Notes under the pieces: model-generated
The model's input: the letters and a program-made list of their open reading frames with translations, nothing else
What the model was told of the DNA's origin: nothing
Database searches by the model: none
Position numbers and translations under genes: made by a program
In this document: one piece after another, positions 17,597-26,195 of the stretch
Layout: each line of letters opens with the position of its first letter
Numbering within the stretch: position 1 is the stretch's first letter
Origin: Terrimonas sp.
GTDB taxonomy: Bacteria > Bacteroidota > Bacteroidia > Chitinophagales > Chitinophagaceae
DNA length: 64,000 nucleotides
NCBI GenBank assembly: GCA_016125075.1
Contig: WGMO01000004.1
Coordinates: 62,001-126,000 of the forward strand
Reading direction: 5' to 3'

Positions 17597-18720
17597 ACCC
17601 GTACATAGATCTTCTTCCTGTCAAGCCAGTAACCCACCAACCAGCAAAGCATCATAAAACTGATTGCGAATAAGAAGGAACCGAAATACATGCCGGCATG
17701 CCGGAAAATATTATCAAATGTCCATTTAAAAACAGATTGATGGTTTTCACCTGTCCTGAAAAAATACAACAAGGTCGCCCCCAATTCAGATAGCAGGTAA
17801 ATGAACAATGGGTTTTTACCAAATACTTCAAAAAAGTAACCCCATTTTTTCCGGTTCAGGAAATCCGTGATATAGATCAGGCCAGCCAGCAACATACAAT
17901 CTATGCCGACCGTGAGCAAAACAAAACTACCGGTCCAGAGTTTTTTGTTGATCGGCCAGAAATTATTCCAGCAAAGGGCAAGAAATACCAGCAATGCACC
18001 TCCCAGGATCAATTTAAATAACCCTTCATAGGTCTTCCCTTTTTCCTGGACCCATTTACCGGCAGCAAAACCTAGGGTCACATTCACCACTGCCGGCAAT
18101 GTGCTTAATAACCCTTCGGGATCAAAAGCCACCCCTTCCCCATGGTACAAATGATTTTCCCCCAATAACCATTTATCCAGGTAGGTACCTGCATTACCCA
18201 GCATACTATAAGGATCCTGCCGGTCGCCAAACACCAACAGTATCAGCCAATATACCAATAGAAAAACGATCGATAAGCGGTATACCGTAAACGGTTTACA
18301 ATACCTGATCAGTAATGCGGCCAAAGCATAGGCCAGTGCAATCCTTTGCAGAACACCAAAAACCCTTGTCCCGGAAAAAGGACTGAAAGCTAAACCCCCA
18401 TCCTGCGTCCAGTGTACAAAAGGAAACCAATACATAAGGTATCCTAATAAAAAAATAATAAATGTTCTTTTCAGGATTTTACCCAGTACCCTGGCATCCG
18501 TCATCGTAGCCCATTTTGCCGTTACGAAACTCATGGCATTGCCAACAGCAAATAAAAAGGAGGGAAAAACAAGATCGGTAGGTGTAAAACCATGCCAGGA
18601 AGCATGATGCAATGGGGCGTAACTGGTTGCGCCGTTTCCGGGAGTATTGACTATGATCATAAAGCAAACCGTCATACCCCGAAAAATATCAAGGGCAAGA
18701 AATCGCTTGCTGGTGTCCAT
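17593..18720 (-). CDS. HGSNAT/NagX-like membrane acyltransferase (DUF5009)
   Basis: A 375-residue inner-membrane protein with about ten transmembrane helices. The N-terminal RFLALDIFRGMTVCFMIIVNTPG and the HASWHGFTPTDLVFPSFLF segment are characteristic of the heparan-alpha-glucosaminide N-acetyltransferase/DUF5009 family, in which the histidine of the second motif is thought to take part in acetyl transfer across the membrane. Its natural acceptor here is unknown, possibly amino sugars of the envelope or imported glycans. Confidence 0.85.
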   Translation of the reverse strand: MDTSKRFLALDIFRGMTVCFMIIVNTPGNGATSYAPLHHASWHGFTPTDLVFPSFLFAVGNAMSFVTAKWATMTDARVLGKILKRTFIIFLLGYLMYWFPFVHWTQDGGLAFSPFSGTRVFGVLQRIALAYALAALLIRYCKPFTVYRLSIVFLLVYWLILLVFGDRQDPYSMLGNAGTYLDKWLLGENHLYHGEGVAFDPEGLLSTLPAVVNVTLGFAAGKWVQEKGKTYEGLFKLILGGALLVFLALCWNNFWPINKKLWTGSFVLLTVGIDCMLLAGLIYITDFLNRKKWGYFFEVFGKNPLFIYLLSELGATLLYFFRTGENHQSVFKWTFDNIFRHAGMYFGSFLFAISFMMLCWLVGYWLDRKKIYVRV

Positions 18721-18729
18721 AATTATTTA

Positions 18730-18751
18730 TTTTGGTTTTATATAGCCAAAA
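18730..18751. other. Inverted repeat upstream of the acyltransferase gene
   Basis: TTTTGG and CCAAAA flank a 10-nt AT-rich spacer 10-31 nt upstream of the ATG at 18720. It could be an operator or a leader hairpin; nothing decides between these. Confidence 0.25.
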
Positions 18752-18808
18752 AAGGTTTCATAATAATTCCCTCACTTTCCATGAAACCCATTGGAATCTG
18801 CGCCGGAC

Positions 18809-19174
18809 CTATCCCATCGATTTTGCCATCGAACCTGCTTCATACATCTGCTTCAGGTTAAATTCTGTAGCCAGTGTTTTATAATTCACCACATCGACAA
18901 TGGTACCGATCAGGCATAAGCCGCCTGTAAGCACATAAAGGATTCCCATCCCCACCTGGCCCAGTACAAAACGGTGAATGCCGGCAATGGCGATAAACCC
19001 GATGCAGGTCAGTAATAAAATCTCCTGGGGTTTCTTTCTTTTCCCGCTATAAAACATGATAAACTGCTGTCGCTGGTTATCTGTCATGTCCTTGGATAAT
19101 TCTTTAATTCCGATGATTTCTTCAGGCTGAAGATCCGGAATACTCATAAACAGGTTTTGCTGCATTTGGTCCAT
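18809..19174 (-). CDS. TM2 domain membrane protein
   Basis: A 121-residue protein. A soluble, helical N-terminal half (DLQPEEIIGIKELSKDMTDNQ) precedes two transmembrane helices forming the TM2 domain, with the diagnostic GIHRFVLGQVGMGILYVLTGGLCLIG stretch. The C-terminus is a short helix. Function of prokaryotic TM2 proteins is unknown. With the first ATG it overlaps the DUF2752 gene by 53 nt; a start at 19147 (MSIPDL) would reduce the overlap to 26 nt. Confidence 0.8.
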   Translation of the reverse strand: MDQMQQNLFMSIPDLQPEEIIGIKELSKDMTDNQRQQFIMFYSGKRKKPQEILLLTCIGFIAIAGIHRFVLGQVGMGILYVLTGGLCLIGTIVDVVNYKTLATEFNLKQMYEAGSMAKSMG

Positions 19175-19457
19175 AAAACAGGTTTTTTAGAAGATGAAAA
19201 AGCCGCACAATGATAATCAATAAAGCCGGTATTCCGAACCAATGAAAATGCCAGGAGCCGTTCCAGTTAAAATGCATGGCTTCATGGATACTGCGGCCGA
19301 TGCCACAACCCGGGCAGTGTTCAAAACCCAGGAGCCGGAACACACAGAGCGTAAAATGTCCCTCCCCCTCTGTATTGATACAATAGAGAAAAATAAGGGC
19401 TGTCAGCCAAACCAGCAATTCATTGTGCTTTTTTACAAATAGAAATACTTTTTTCAA
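19122..19457 (-). CDS. DUF2752 membrane protein (TTG start)
   Basis: A 111-residue protein with two predicted helices flanking the conserved FEHCPGCGIGRSIHEAMHFNW motif, which identifies DUF2752. The Cys-x2-Cys-Gly motif could bind a metal, but the role is unknown. No ATG exists at the N-terminus: an in-frame TAA lies eight codons upstream and the next ATG is inside the conserved core, so the TTG at 19457 is the start, preceded by a GAGAAGAG purine tract about 11 nt upstream. It is co-transcribed with the TM2 gene, a pairing common in Bacteroidota. Confidence 0.82.
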   Translation of the reverse strand: MKKVFLFVKKHNELLVWLTALIFLYCINTEGEGHFTLCVFRLLGFEHCPGCGIGRSIHEAMHFNWNGSWHFHWFGIPALLIIIVRLFHLLKNLFYGPNAAKPVYEYSGSSA

Positions 19458-19591
19458 TTGAAATATTCTCTTCTCAAGTTAAGCCTTTTTACAAATAATG
19501 ACAGCCGGCCCCGTAAGGGGGTTCCCTACTATTTGATTTGCCTGACCATTTCGGGCACATTTCCTATCTTCCTTGATTAAAACGATTGCTT

Positions 19592-20641
19592 ATGCCCCGA
19601 TCAGTCATTGCCGGTATAGGAAAATATATTCCCAAAAACACCGTCACTAACCAGGATCTGACAAAATATATGGACACCAGTGATGAATGGATCCAGGAGC
19701 GGACGGGCATCCAGGAAAGGCATTATGCCGAAAGAACCGGGGAGACTACTGCCACCATGGGCGCAGCAGCGGCAAGAGAAGCCATTGACCGGGCCGGCAT
19801 TACCCCCCAGGATATCGATTTTATTGTATTTGCCACACTGTCTCCTGATTATTATTTTCCGGGTTGTGGTGTTTTGGTGCAACGGGAACTCAAAATGAAA
19901 GAAATAGGGGCGCTTGATATCAGGAATCAATGCAGTGGTTTCGTGTATGCCCTGAGTGTGGCCGATCAGTTTATTAAAACCGGTATGTACAAAAACATTC
20001 TTGTCATAGGCAGTGAAAAACATTCCTTTGGACTCGATTTTTCCACCAGGGGAAGGAATATTTCCGTGATTTTTGGCGATGGTGCAGGTGCTATTGTCCT
20101 GCAGCCTACGGAGGATGACAACCGCGGACTGCTCAGTACCCACCTGCACAGCGACGGGAATAATGCAGAAATACTGGCTATGTTCAATCCCGGCACCCAT
20201 GCCAATCACTGGACAGCAGCACCACTGGCAGATTTTAATGATGCCGAAATCGGGGATATGTTCATGAGCCATGCCATGATCGACAAAGCCCAGAACTTTC
20301 CTAATATGGATGGCCCCACTGTTTTCAAAATAGCGGTGGAGAAATTTCCCGCCGTCATCCTGGAAGCATTGGAACAAAACGGGTATCAACCGGCAGACCT
20401 GAAAATACTGATCCCCCACCAGGCCAACCTGCGGATCAGCCAGTTTGTACAAAAAAAACTAAGGCTGGGCGACGACCAGGTTTATAATAATATCCAGCAT
20501 TACGGGAATACCACAGCGGCTTCGGTGCCCATCGCACTCTGTGAAGCCTGGGAAAAAGGAAAGATACAGGAAGGAGACCTGGTTTGTCTGGCAGCTTTTG
20601 GAAGCGGGTTCACCTGGGCCAGCGCACTATTAAAATGGTGA
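19592..20641 (+). CDS. 3-oxoacyl-ACP synthase III family protein
   Basis: A 349-residue thiolase-fold condensing enzyme related to FabH. The catalytic triad is complete: Cys114 in NQCSGF, His276 in PHQANLR and Asn306 in YGNTT. FabH initiates fatty acid synthesis by condensing acyl-CoA with malonyl-ACP. Length is a little above the usual FabH (about 320), with an insert near residues 195-240, so it may be a second FabH-like or beta-ketoacyl synthase paralogue with a special substrate. The ATG at 19592 is used; two residues upstream is only a TTG. Confidence 0.85.
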   Translation: MPRSVIAGIGKYIPKNTVTNQDLTKYMDTSDEWIQERTGIQERHYAERTGETTATMGAAAAREAIDRAGITPQDIDFIVFATLSPDYYFPGCGVLVQRELKMKEIGALDIRNQCSGFVYALSVADQFIKTGMYKNILVIGSEKHSFGLDFSTRGRNISVIFGDGAGAIVLQPTEDDNRGLLSTHLHSDGNNAEILAMFNPGTHANHWTAAPLADFNDAEIGDMFMSHAMIDKAQNFPNMDGPTVFKIAVEKFPAVILEALEQNGYQPADLKILIPHQANLRISQFVQKKLRLGDDQVYNNIQHYGNTTAASVPIALCEAWEKGKIQEGDLVCLAAFGSGFTWASALLKW

Positions 20642-20679
20642 TGCGGGAAATATTAATGATTAATTTCGCAACGGGATTT

Positions 20680-21105
20680 ATGAAAAAAACAGTATTGATA
20701 ATATTTTCCATCACCTTAACGGTAATCACTATGGCACAGGATAGCTGGAAAGTATATTGTGGAAATAAACAACTTTTGAAAACAGCTACCAGTGATGAGT
20801 CAAAAAATATCATCCGTTTAGGGGGAGAAAACTTTGGGGATAAAGATGCATTCATCATCCATTATTCAGAAAAGTCCCCGCAGAAAGACTGGAAGCGGAT
20901 CATTGCCGTATTTGATGCAAAAGACAACGAGTTGAAGCAAGTGGAAGGAGCTTCCTCCTTCAACATTCCGATGCCGGCATTGGTAAGCCTGCTGAAAGAA
21001 AAAGGAACATTAAAATTCTATACCTGGGCACTGCCCAATGACCCTGAATTAGCGGCGAGAATACGCATCCGCAGAATATATTTGTGCACGGTTGAAATGA
21101 AGTAA
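20680..21105 (+). CDS. Hypothetical secreted protein
   Basis: A 141-residue protein with a signal peptide (MKKTVLIIFSITLTVITMAQ). The mature part (DSWKVYCGNKQLL ... KFYTWALPNDPELAARIRIRRI) looks like a small beta-sandwich, and I do not recognise the family. The ATG at 20680 was chosen because it starts the signal peptide directly; the frame is open further upstream but only from a TTG inside fabH. It lies between fabH and the lipid kinase gene, 6 nt upstream of the latter, so these are probably co-transcribed. Confidence 0.65.
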   Translation: MKKTVLIIFSITLTVITMAQDSWKVYCGNKQLLKTATSDESKNIIRLGGENFGDKDAFIIHYSEKSPQKDWKRIIAVFDAKDNELKQVEGASSFNIPMPALVSLLKEKGTLKFYTWALPNDPELAARIRIRRIYLCTVEMK

Positions 21106-21111
21106 GCATTG

Positions 21112-22008
21112 ATGAGCCGAAAAATCATTTACATCATTAATCCCATATCGGGCACAAGGGCAAAAGCCGGTCTGCAGCATTTCATCGAAAAGGAAACGAA
21201 TAAACAACAAATCCCCTTTAAGGTCTTCCCCTCTGTTGCCAGTGGAGATTATTCTTTTTTGCGGTCCATCATCAGGGAGGAAGGCTTCACCGATATTGCA
21301 ATTGCCGGTGGTGACGGTACTGTAAGCCAGGTAGTCAGCAGCCTGATGGACCTGGATCTTCGTTTCGGGGTGATACCCTGCGGCTCCGGCAATGGTCTTG
21401 CTTTTGCTGCGGGCATTTCAAAGAAACCGGAAAAAGCCCTTTCGGTAATATTTAACGGTTCTGCCAGGATCATCGATGGATTTTATATCAATAACCAGTT
21501 TGCCTGTATGCTGAGTGGAATCGGGTTCGATGCAAAGGTTGCCCATGAGTTTGCCCGGCAACCTAAAAGAGGCCTGGGTACCTATGCCTCCCTGGTCAGT
21601 AAAAACTTTTTTTCAGCAAAACCCTACCATTTTATCATTGAAACGAATGGTATCAGCTTTCGAACGGAAGCTTTTTTTATCAGTATTGCCAACAGCAACC
21701 AGTTTGGTAATAATTTCACCATCGCCCCCGAAGCCCTCCTCTCGGATGGGTTATTAGATGTAGTCATTGTGAAAAAAACTGCCAAACCCGTTTTGCTGTA
21801 TAACCTGATCAGGCAGATCCTTGCGGGCCGGTTAAGAAAGATTGAGAACTCAATGAACCAGCCGGTCATTTATTTTCAGACAAAAGAACTGGTGATAAAG
21901 AATCCCGATCAAGCCCCCCTGCATATCGATGGAGATCCTGCTGAAACACCGGAAAAGCTGGAAGTGAAAATATTACCTGCCTGTTTCCGGCTGATCCACC
22001 CCGTTTAA
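21112..22008 (+). CDS. Diacylglycerol kinase-family lipid kinase
   Basis: A 298-residue enzyme of the YegS/DgkB family, which phosphorylates diacylglycerol or related lipids at the inner membrane surface. The N-terminus has the INPISGTRAK start, and the catalytic GGDGT motif lies at residues 66-70 with PCGSGNGLAFAAGI following, the expected order for the catalytic domain. The C-terminal half is the beta-sandwich lipid-binding domain ending in HIDGDP. The ATG at 21112 was chosen over the adjacent TTG. Its stop overlaps the convergent patatin stop. Confidence 0.92.
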   Translation: MSRKIIYIINPISGTRAKAGLQHFIEKETNKQQIPFKVFPSVASGDYSFLRSIIREEGFTDIAIAGGDGTVSQVVSSLMDLDLRFGVIPCGSGNGLAFAAGISKKPEKALSVIFNGSARIIDGFYINNQFACMLSGIGFDAKVAHEFARQPKRGLGTYASLVSKNFFSAKPYHFIIETNGISFRTEAFFISIANSNQFGNNFTIAPEALLSDGLLDVVIVKKTAKPVLLYNLIRQILAGRLRKIENSMNQPVIYFQTKELVIKNPDQAPLHIDGDPAETPEKLEVKILPACFRLIHPV

Positions 22009-24242
22009 TCCTTTTTATCACCGGCATTCAGGAGTTCAAGGGTATTCCTGAAACTTTCCATGTTAAAATCAGAGGTGAGGGAGTTGACGATATCATTCCT
22101 TTCTCTTTTGGTCAGGTGAAAGTTCAGCGCCGCTTTACTTTCTTCATTTTCGGAAGTATATAAAAAATTGATCTTAAACACATCTTTATGTTCAGTGGCA
22201 TAATAACTGAGTAAATCATTCTGTGAATATTCCATGATCTTATACCAGTTGTGCTGCAACAGCAAAAAGGGTTTCGTAATATGGGAACCCAGGTCGTCTG
22301 ACTCATAAGGATAATCCCAGCTTCCGGGCTGCCGGTCCCGTATTTGTATCAGCAATACACCCCTTGTGTTTGTTTCGATCCACCGGTCAAAAAAGGTGAG
22401 GAAGCGTAATGCTGTTTCCTGCCCGTAATTATCCCGCAAACCGGCGTCCATTACATCAATAACCGGTTTGGAGGGCAGCCAGACATTGGGTAATACGATG
22501 GGAAAAGTGGCATTCATCCTTAAGGCCGTGAGGATTCGTAAATTATTGGGGTCCTGTTTTTCAAAGAAAGAGGAAAAGTCCATTACATCCGGGTCCATAT
22601 ACGGTATCCGGTTGCTGTCCTGCACCGGTTTCATCATGAATCGTACGGGTTGGGTACTTGCTATCAGTTTTCTGCCATCCCTGGTAATGACGGAATTGAA
22701 AAAGATAAGCGGGATATTGGCCTTACTTTCATCTTCGAAATAATCACCCAGGTGCTTATTCAAGTATCCATGGGTGTTTTCATCCAGTTTGTTTTCAAAT
22801 GCAAAGGCCCTGTCTTTAACATACTGGTAAGGGCCAACCTGGAACTTATGCGCCGGTGAAATAAGGTCACGGGCCACAAAGGAAGAAAACAGGGGGTTGA
22901 GCAGATCACCAGCAATATCTTTGATGTATCCCGGATCCTGTAAATGTATTTTTTCTCCTTTTTGTTTTTGAAGAAACAGTTCCCTGAAATAAGCGGCTCC
23001 GATCATTCCTCCGGATGAACCGGTAATCAGGAAGGTGTTGTTCATGATCTCCCCGCCGGTTATACTATCCAGTTGCTGCAAGGTACGCATGGTAAAGGTG
23101 GCGCTTCGGTTTCCCCCGCCGCTGGTACAGATAATTGTCAGTAAAGGCTTTTCCTGTTTCTGCTTCTTTTTCCAGTTCTCAAGGATACCGATCATATTCA
23201 GGCTGTCGCGGCTGACATTCTCTTTGCCTGATAATTTTCGCAGCGTCTCCCTGTCATAGGAAGGACGTTCATTCGTATTGTTATAATTCAGGCCATAGGC
23301 TTTATTCCTGGGGTCGATCCAGTTCTTTTGGTAAAAGAAATTCAAAACAATCACCAGCAAGATCAGATAGGGAATACTCCAGCTTTGCAGGAAATAAGCA
23401 AAGGCCCCGGATAATCCTATCAATATGGCAAAGAATATGGTGATACTGGCGGCCGCAGGGATCTGGAATAATCTCACTTCGAGAAAAAAGCCGATCAGGA
23501 TCAGGAAAAGGAAGGCGATGAAAACAGACAAGACAGCAGCAAAGTGATGTTGCTTAAATACATTATCGATAAACTGTTTTGTATAATGACTCACTTTTCT
23601 CGTTTTCAAAACAGTAAAAGGGGTATTCAGGTACCATTTTACATGGATCAGGCTCTCATTCCTGTTTTCATGATAAAACGGTTGGAGGTGCGTAATATAT
23701 TCTTTGGGATTATTGAGAATGGGCAATAACCGCCTGAAGATCGTCCTGTCGGCCCCAAAGAAATAAGCGAATGAAGCGGCCAGCATAAGGATCAGGCCAA
23801 AAAGGAAACCTCCTGTCAGAAAGAATATCTCTTTCAGGCTGAAAAGTTCTTTATAGTGGTCAAAAGAATAGGCTTTGAAAAAATAAAAGAAAAGGAAGAA
23901 AAGGGGGATGATGCTGTTATTAATGCAATATTTTAAGAACGGGTTGGTCGTGGCTGCCAGGAATTGAAAATTTTTGCTGAATAGAATAAAGGAAGTGATA
24001 TTCCAGCTCATAATAAACATCCCAAAGGCTATGCCTACAATGGCGGATGCCAGTGCATTTACATTGCCCAGGTATTCCGGGGCCAGGTAAAGGGAATCTG
24101 CCCCAAACCCATGCATAAAATTTCCATTCACAGTACTGAAAAGCACCAGCCAGAATAAGAGCAATACCTGGTATTTCCTGAAATGAAGGAATACCAGCTG
24201 TACGGGAAAAGAATAATAAAAACCTTTAAGCCAGACTTTCAT
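22005..24242 (-). CDS. Patatin-like phospholipase fused to a membrane domain
   Basis: A 745-residue protein. Residues 1 to about 320 contain roughly eight hydrophobic segments. Residues about 360-745 carry a patatin-like hydrolase: the oxyanion glycine motif CTSGGGNRSA, the nucleophile elbow TGSSGGMIG (GxSxG) and the Asp of the dyad in VMDAGLRDNYG. Patatins hydrolyse acyl esters with a Ser-Asp dyad. The start at 24242 (MKVWLKGF) is preferred to an ATG 36 nt upstream because that extension is AT-rich and unlike a protein, but either is possible. Confidence 0.82.
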   Translation of the reverse strand: MKVWLKGFYYSFPVQLVFLHFRKYQVLLLFWLVLFSTVNGNFMHGFGADSLYLAPEYLGNVNALASAIVGIAFGMFIMSWNITSFILFSKNFQFLAATTNPFLKYCINNSIIPLFFLFFYFFKAYSFDHYKELFSLKEIFFLTGGFLFGLILMLAASFAYFFGADRTIFRRLLPILNNPKEYITHLQPFYHENRNESLIHVKWYLNTPFTVLKTRKVSHYTKQFIDNVFKQHHFAAVLSVFIAFLFLILIGFFLEVRLFQIPAAASITIFFAILIGLSGAFAYFLQSWSIPYLILLVIVLNFFYQKNWIDPRNKAYGLNYNNTNERPSYDRETLRKLSGKENVSRDSLNMIGILENWKKKQKQEKPLLTIICTSGGGNRSATFTMRTLQQLDSITGGEIMNNTFLITGSSGGMIGAAYFRELFLQKQKGEKIHLQDPGYIKDIAGDLLNPLFSSFVARDLISPAHKFQVGPYQYVKDRAFAFENKLDENTHGYLNKHLGDYFEDESKANIPLIFFNSVITRDGRKLIASTQPVRFMMKPVQDSNRIPYMDPDVMDFSSFFEKQDPNNLRILTALRMNATFPIVLPNVWLPSKPVIDVMDAGLRDNYGQETALRFLTFFDRWIETNTRGVLLIQIRDRQPGSWDYPYESDDLGSHITKPFLLLQHNWYKIMEYSQNDLLSYYATEHKDVFKINFLYTSENEESKAALNFHLTKRERNDIVNSLTSDFNMESFRNTLELLNAGDKKD

Positions 24243-24318
24243 AGTCAACAGAATAATGTAATAATTTAAAATTAACATTAAATAGTTGCTAAATCAACCG
24301 GGATGCAATTTCCGGCTG

Positions 24319-25389
24319 TTAATTCACTTTTTTTCTAAAAAGAAAGAAGGTCCAGATCAGTGACAACAGGAGGAACAAAGCGGAAAGCTGGTGTAACTGG
24401 GCCAGCCATTCAAACACTCCCCATTGGCCGGGAACGATTTGCGGACTGGTTAACACAGAGAGTATTCCCAATACCACCTGTATCAAAATGAGCAGGAGCG
24501 GTAGCGGCCAGGTTTTTTTTAATACGGATGACCGGTAGCGGGATCGAAATAACCGATAGCTCAGCCCAATCACTAATAAAAGCAGAATATAGGCAAGGGA
24601 CCTGTGAATAAAATGAATCGTGATCTTGTTCTGAAACAAGTTCATGAAGCCTGCGGGTAGTGAAAATAATCCCGAAGGGATAAGATGGCCGTTGATATCG
24701 GGCCAGGTGGGGGCCGCGGTGGCCGCTTTATATCCTGCCATCAATGCCCCGAAAAAAAGTTGGATGACCAGGATAAAAATACCGGTTACCGCGATAGATC
24801 TTGTCCCGGTATCAATGATAAATTTATCCTTACCGGTCATTAATTGCAGGGCAAACCAAAAAGTATAGGATAGCAGGCCAAGCGCCAGGATAAAATGGAG
24901 GGCTAGCCTTACGGGGGCCACATATACAGCATCCCCGGTTAAACCACTGGCCACCATGATCCAGCCGACAACTCCCTGGAGGGCGCCCAGGAGGAATAAA
25001 ATAAGCATGGGCCTGATCATCCCCGGTTTAAACCTGCGTTGCAAAAGGAAGATGATAAAAGGAACAGCAAAGACAAGCCCTATTAAGCGGGCCCATAACC
25101 GGTGAAACCATTCCCAGAAAAAAATGAACTTGAAATCCTGCAGCGTGAAATCAAAATTTAAGAGGTTAAACTGCGGGGTTTGCCGGTATTTATCAAATGC
25201 AGCCAGCCATTGCTGATGATTCAGCGGGGGCAAAGATCCTGTAATTACATCCCACTCGGTTATAGAAAGACCCGATCCCGTTAAACGGGTGATACCGCCC
25301 AGTACAACCTGAATGATGATCATACCCACACCTACCAAAAGCCAGATTGCCACGGGTTTCGATGAAGGTTGCAAATTTTTTTCCGGCAT
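24319..25389 (-). CDS. ctaA: Heme A synthase (CtaA/COX15 type)
   Basis: A 356-residue integral membrane monooxygenase converting heme O to heme A for the aa3 oxidase encoded at 48.7-54.5 kb. Eight transmembrane helices are visible, with GGITRLTGSGLSITEW at the first periplasmic loop, heme-ligand histidines in FWEWFHRLWAR and HFIHRSLAY, and the expected tandem four-helix repeat. It lies apart from the oxidase operon, back to back with rnhB. A TAACTTTG element lies 9 nt upstream of the ATG. Confidence 0.93.
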   Translation of the reverse strand: MPEKNLQPSSKPVAIWLLVGVGMIIIQVVLGGITRLTGSGLSITEWDVITGSLPPLNHQQWLAAFDKYRQTPQFNLLNFDFTLQDFKFIFFWEWFHRLWARLIGLVFAVPFIIFLLQRRFKPGMIRPMLILFLLGALQGVVGWIMVASGLTGDAVYVAPVRLALHFILALGLLSYTFWFALQLMTGKDKFIIDTGTRSIAVTGIFILVIQLFFGALMAGYKAATAAPTWPDINGHLIPSGLFSLPAGFMNLFQNKITIHFIHRSLAYILLLLVIGLSYRLFRSRYRSSVLKKTWPLPLLLILIQVVLGILSVLTSPQIVPGQWGVFEWLAQLHQLSALFLLLSLIWTFFLFRKKVN

Positions 25390-25397
25390 AACGGTTG

Positions 25398-25405
25398 CAA
25401 AGTTA
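25398..25405 (-). promoter_or_regulatory. -7 element of ctaA
   Basis: TAACTTTG on the minus strand matches TAnnTTTG, 9 nt before the ctaA ATG; no upstream TTTG at normal spacing. Confidence 0.45.
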
Positions 25406-25466
25406 GCGAGCGGAAAAAGTAATTATCCCCTTTTGTTCAAGATTATTTAATAAAATTGCATTTAAT

Positions 25467-26066
25467 ATGCTGCAAACCTATTTTCAGCAGGAATTAGTGG
25501 AAGCCGGCTGTGACGAAGCAGGTCGTGGAAGTTTTGCCGGGCCTGTTTATGCCGCAGCCGTTATATTACCTCCCGACTTTTATCATCCCTTATTGAACGA
25601 CTCCAAGCAGGTCTCAGAAAAAAACAGGGAAATACTCCGGTCTTTTATAGAAAAGAATGCCATCAGTTATCAGGTGGCGGCCGTTTCCCACGAAGAGATC
25701 GACAGGATCAATATTCTCAAAGCGTCTTTTAAAGCCATGCATTTGGCGATTGACGGACTCAGCGTCCGGCCGGGATTGTTACTGATTGACGGTAATCGGT
25801 TCACGGCATACAAAAGGATACCCCACCGGTGTATCGTGAATGGTGACGCTCTGTACACGGCCATTGCTGCAGCCAGTATCCTGGCCAAGACCTACCGGGA
25901 TGAACATATGACACAACTGCATGAGCAGTTTCCGGTCTATAACTGGATCAGTAATAAAGGATATGGTACAAAGGAACACCGGGATGCCATTGAAAAAAAC
26001 GGCCTCTGTATTCACCATCGTAAAAGTTTCAGGTTATTACCCACGGGCGAAGAGTACCTTTTTTAA
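25467..26066 (+). CDS. rnhB: Ribonuclease HII
   Basis: A 199-residue enzyme that nicks the RNA strand of RNA-DNA hybrids and removes misincorporated ribonucleotides. The N-terminus [15 protein letters not shown] contains the catalytic Asp16 and Glu17, a third acidic residue is in LLIDGN, and [13 protein letters not shown] is the conserved active-site helix. Length is normal for RNase HII. It is divergent from ctaA with 77 nt between starts. Confidence 0.96.
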   Translation: MLQTYFQQELVEAGCDEAGRGSFAGPVYAAAVILPPDFYHPLLNDSKQVSEKNREILRSFIEKNAISYQVAAVSHEEIDRINILKASFKAMHLAIDGLSVRPGLLLIDGNRFTAYKRIPHRCIVNGDALYTAIAAASILAKTYRDEHMTQLHEQFPVYNWISNKGYGTKEHRDAIEKNGLCIHHRKSFRLLPTGEEYLF

Positions 26067-26173
26067 CATCCCCTTTTCACCGTCAGTCAAGTGTCAGTCG
26101 AACTCTTTCATGGGTTCAGGTTTATTCAATTTTCTTTTAAGAGTCCTTAACGATGAAAATTCAAACCGCTAAC

Positions 26174-26181
26174 TATATTTG
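26174..26181 (+). promoter_or_regulatory. -7 element of the cupin-like gene
   Basis: TATATTTG matches TAnnTTTG and ends 14 nt before the ATG at 26196. No TTTG at -33 spacing. Confidence 0.45.
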
Positions 26182-26195
26182 TAAAAAATAATTTC

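Noticed and set aside
19601-20452. 283-residue minus-strand frame opposite the FabH-like gene
   Set aside because: The plus-strand frame has a complete catalytic triad; the reverse frame is a shadow with Cys/His/Gly-rich, non-family sequence.
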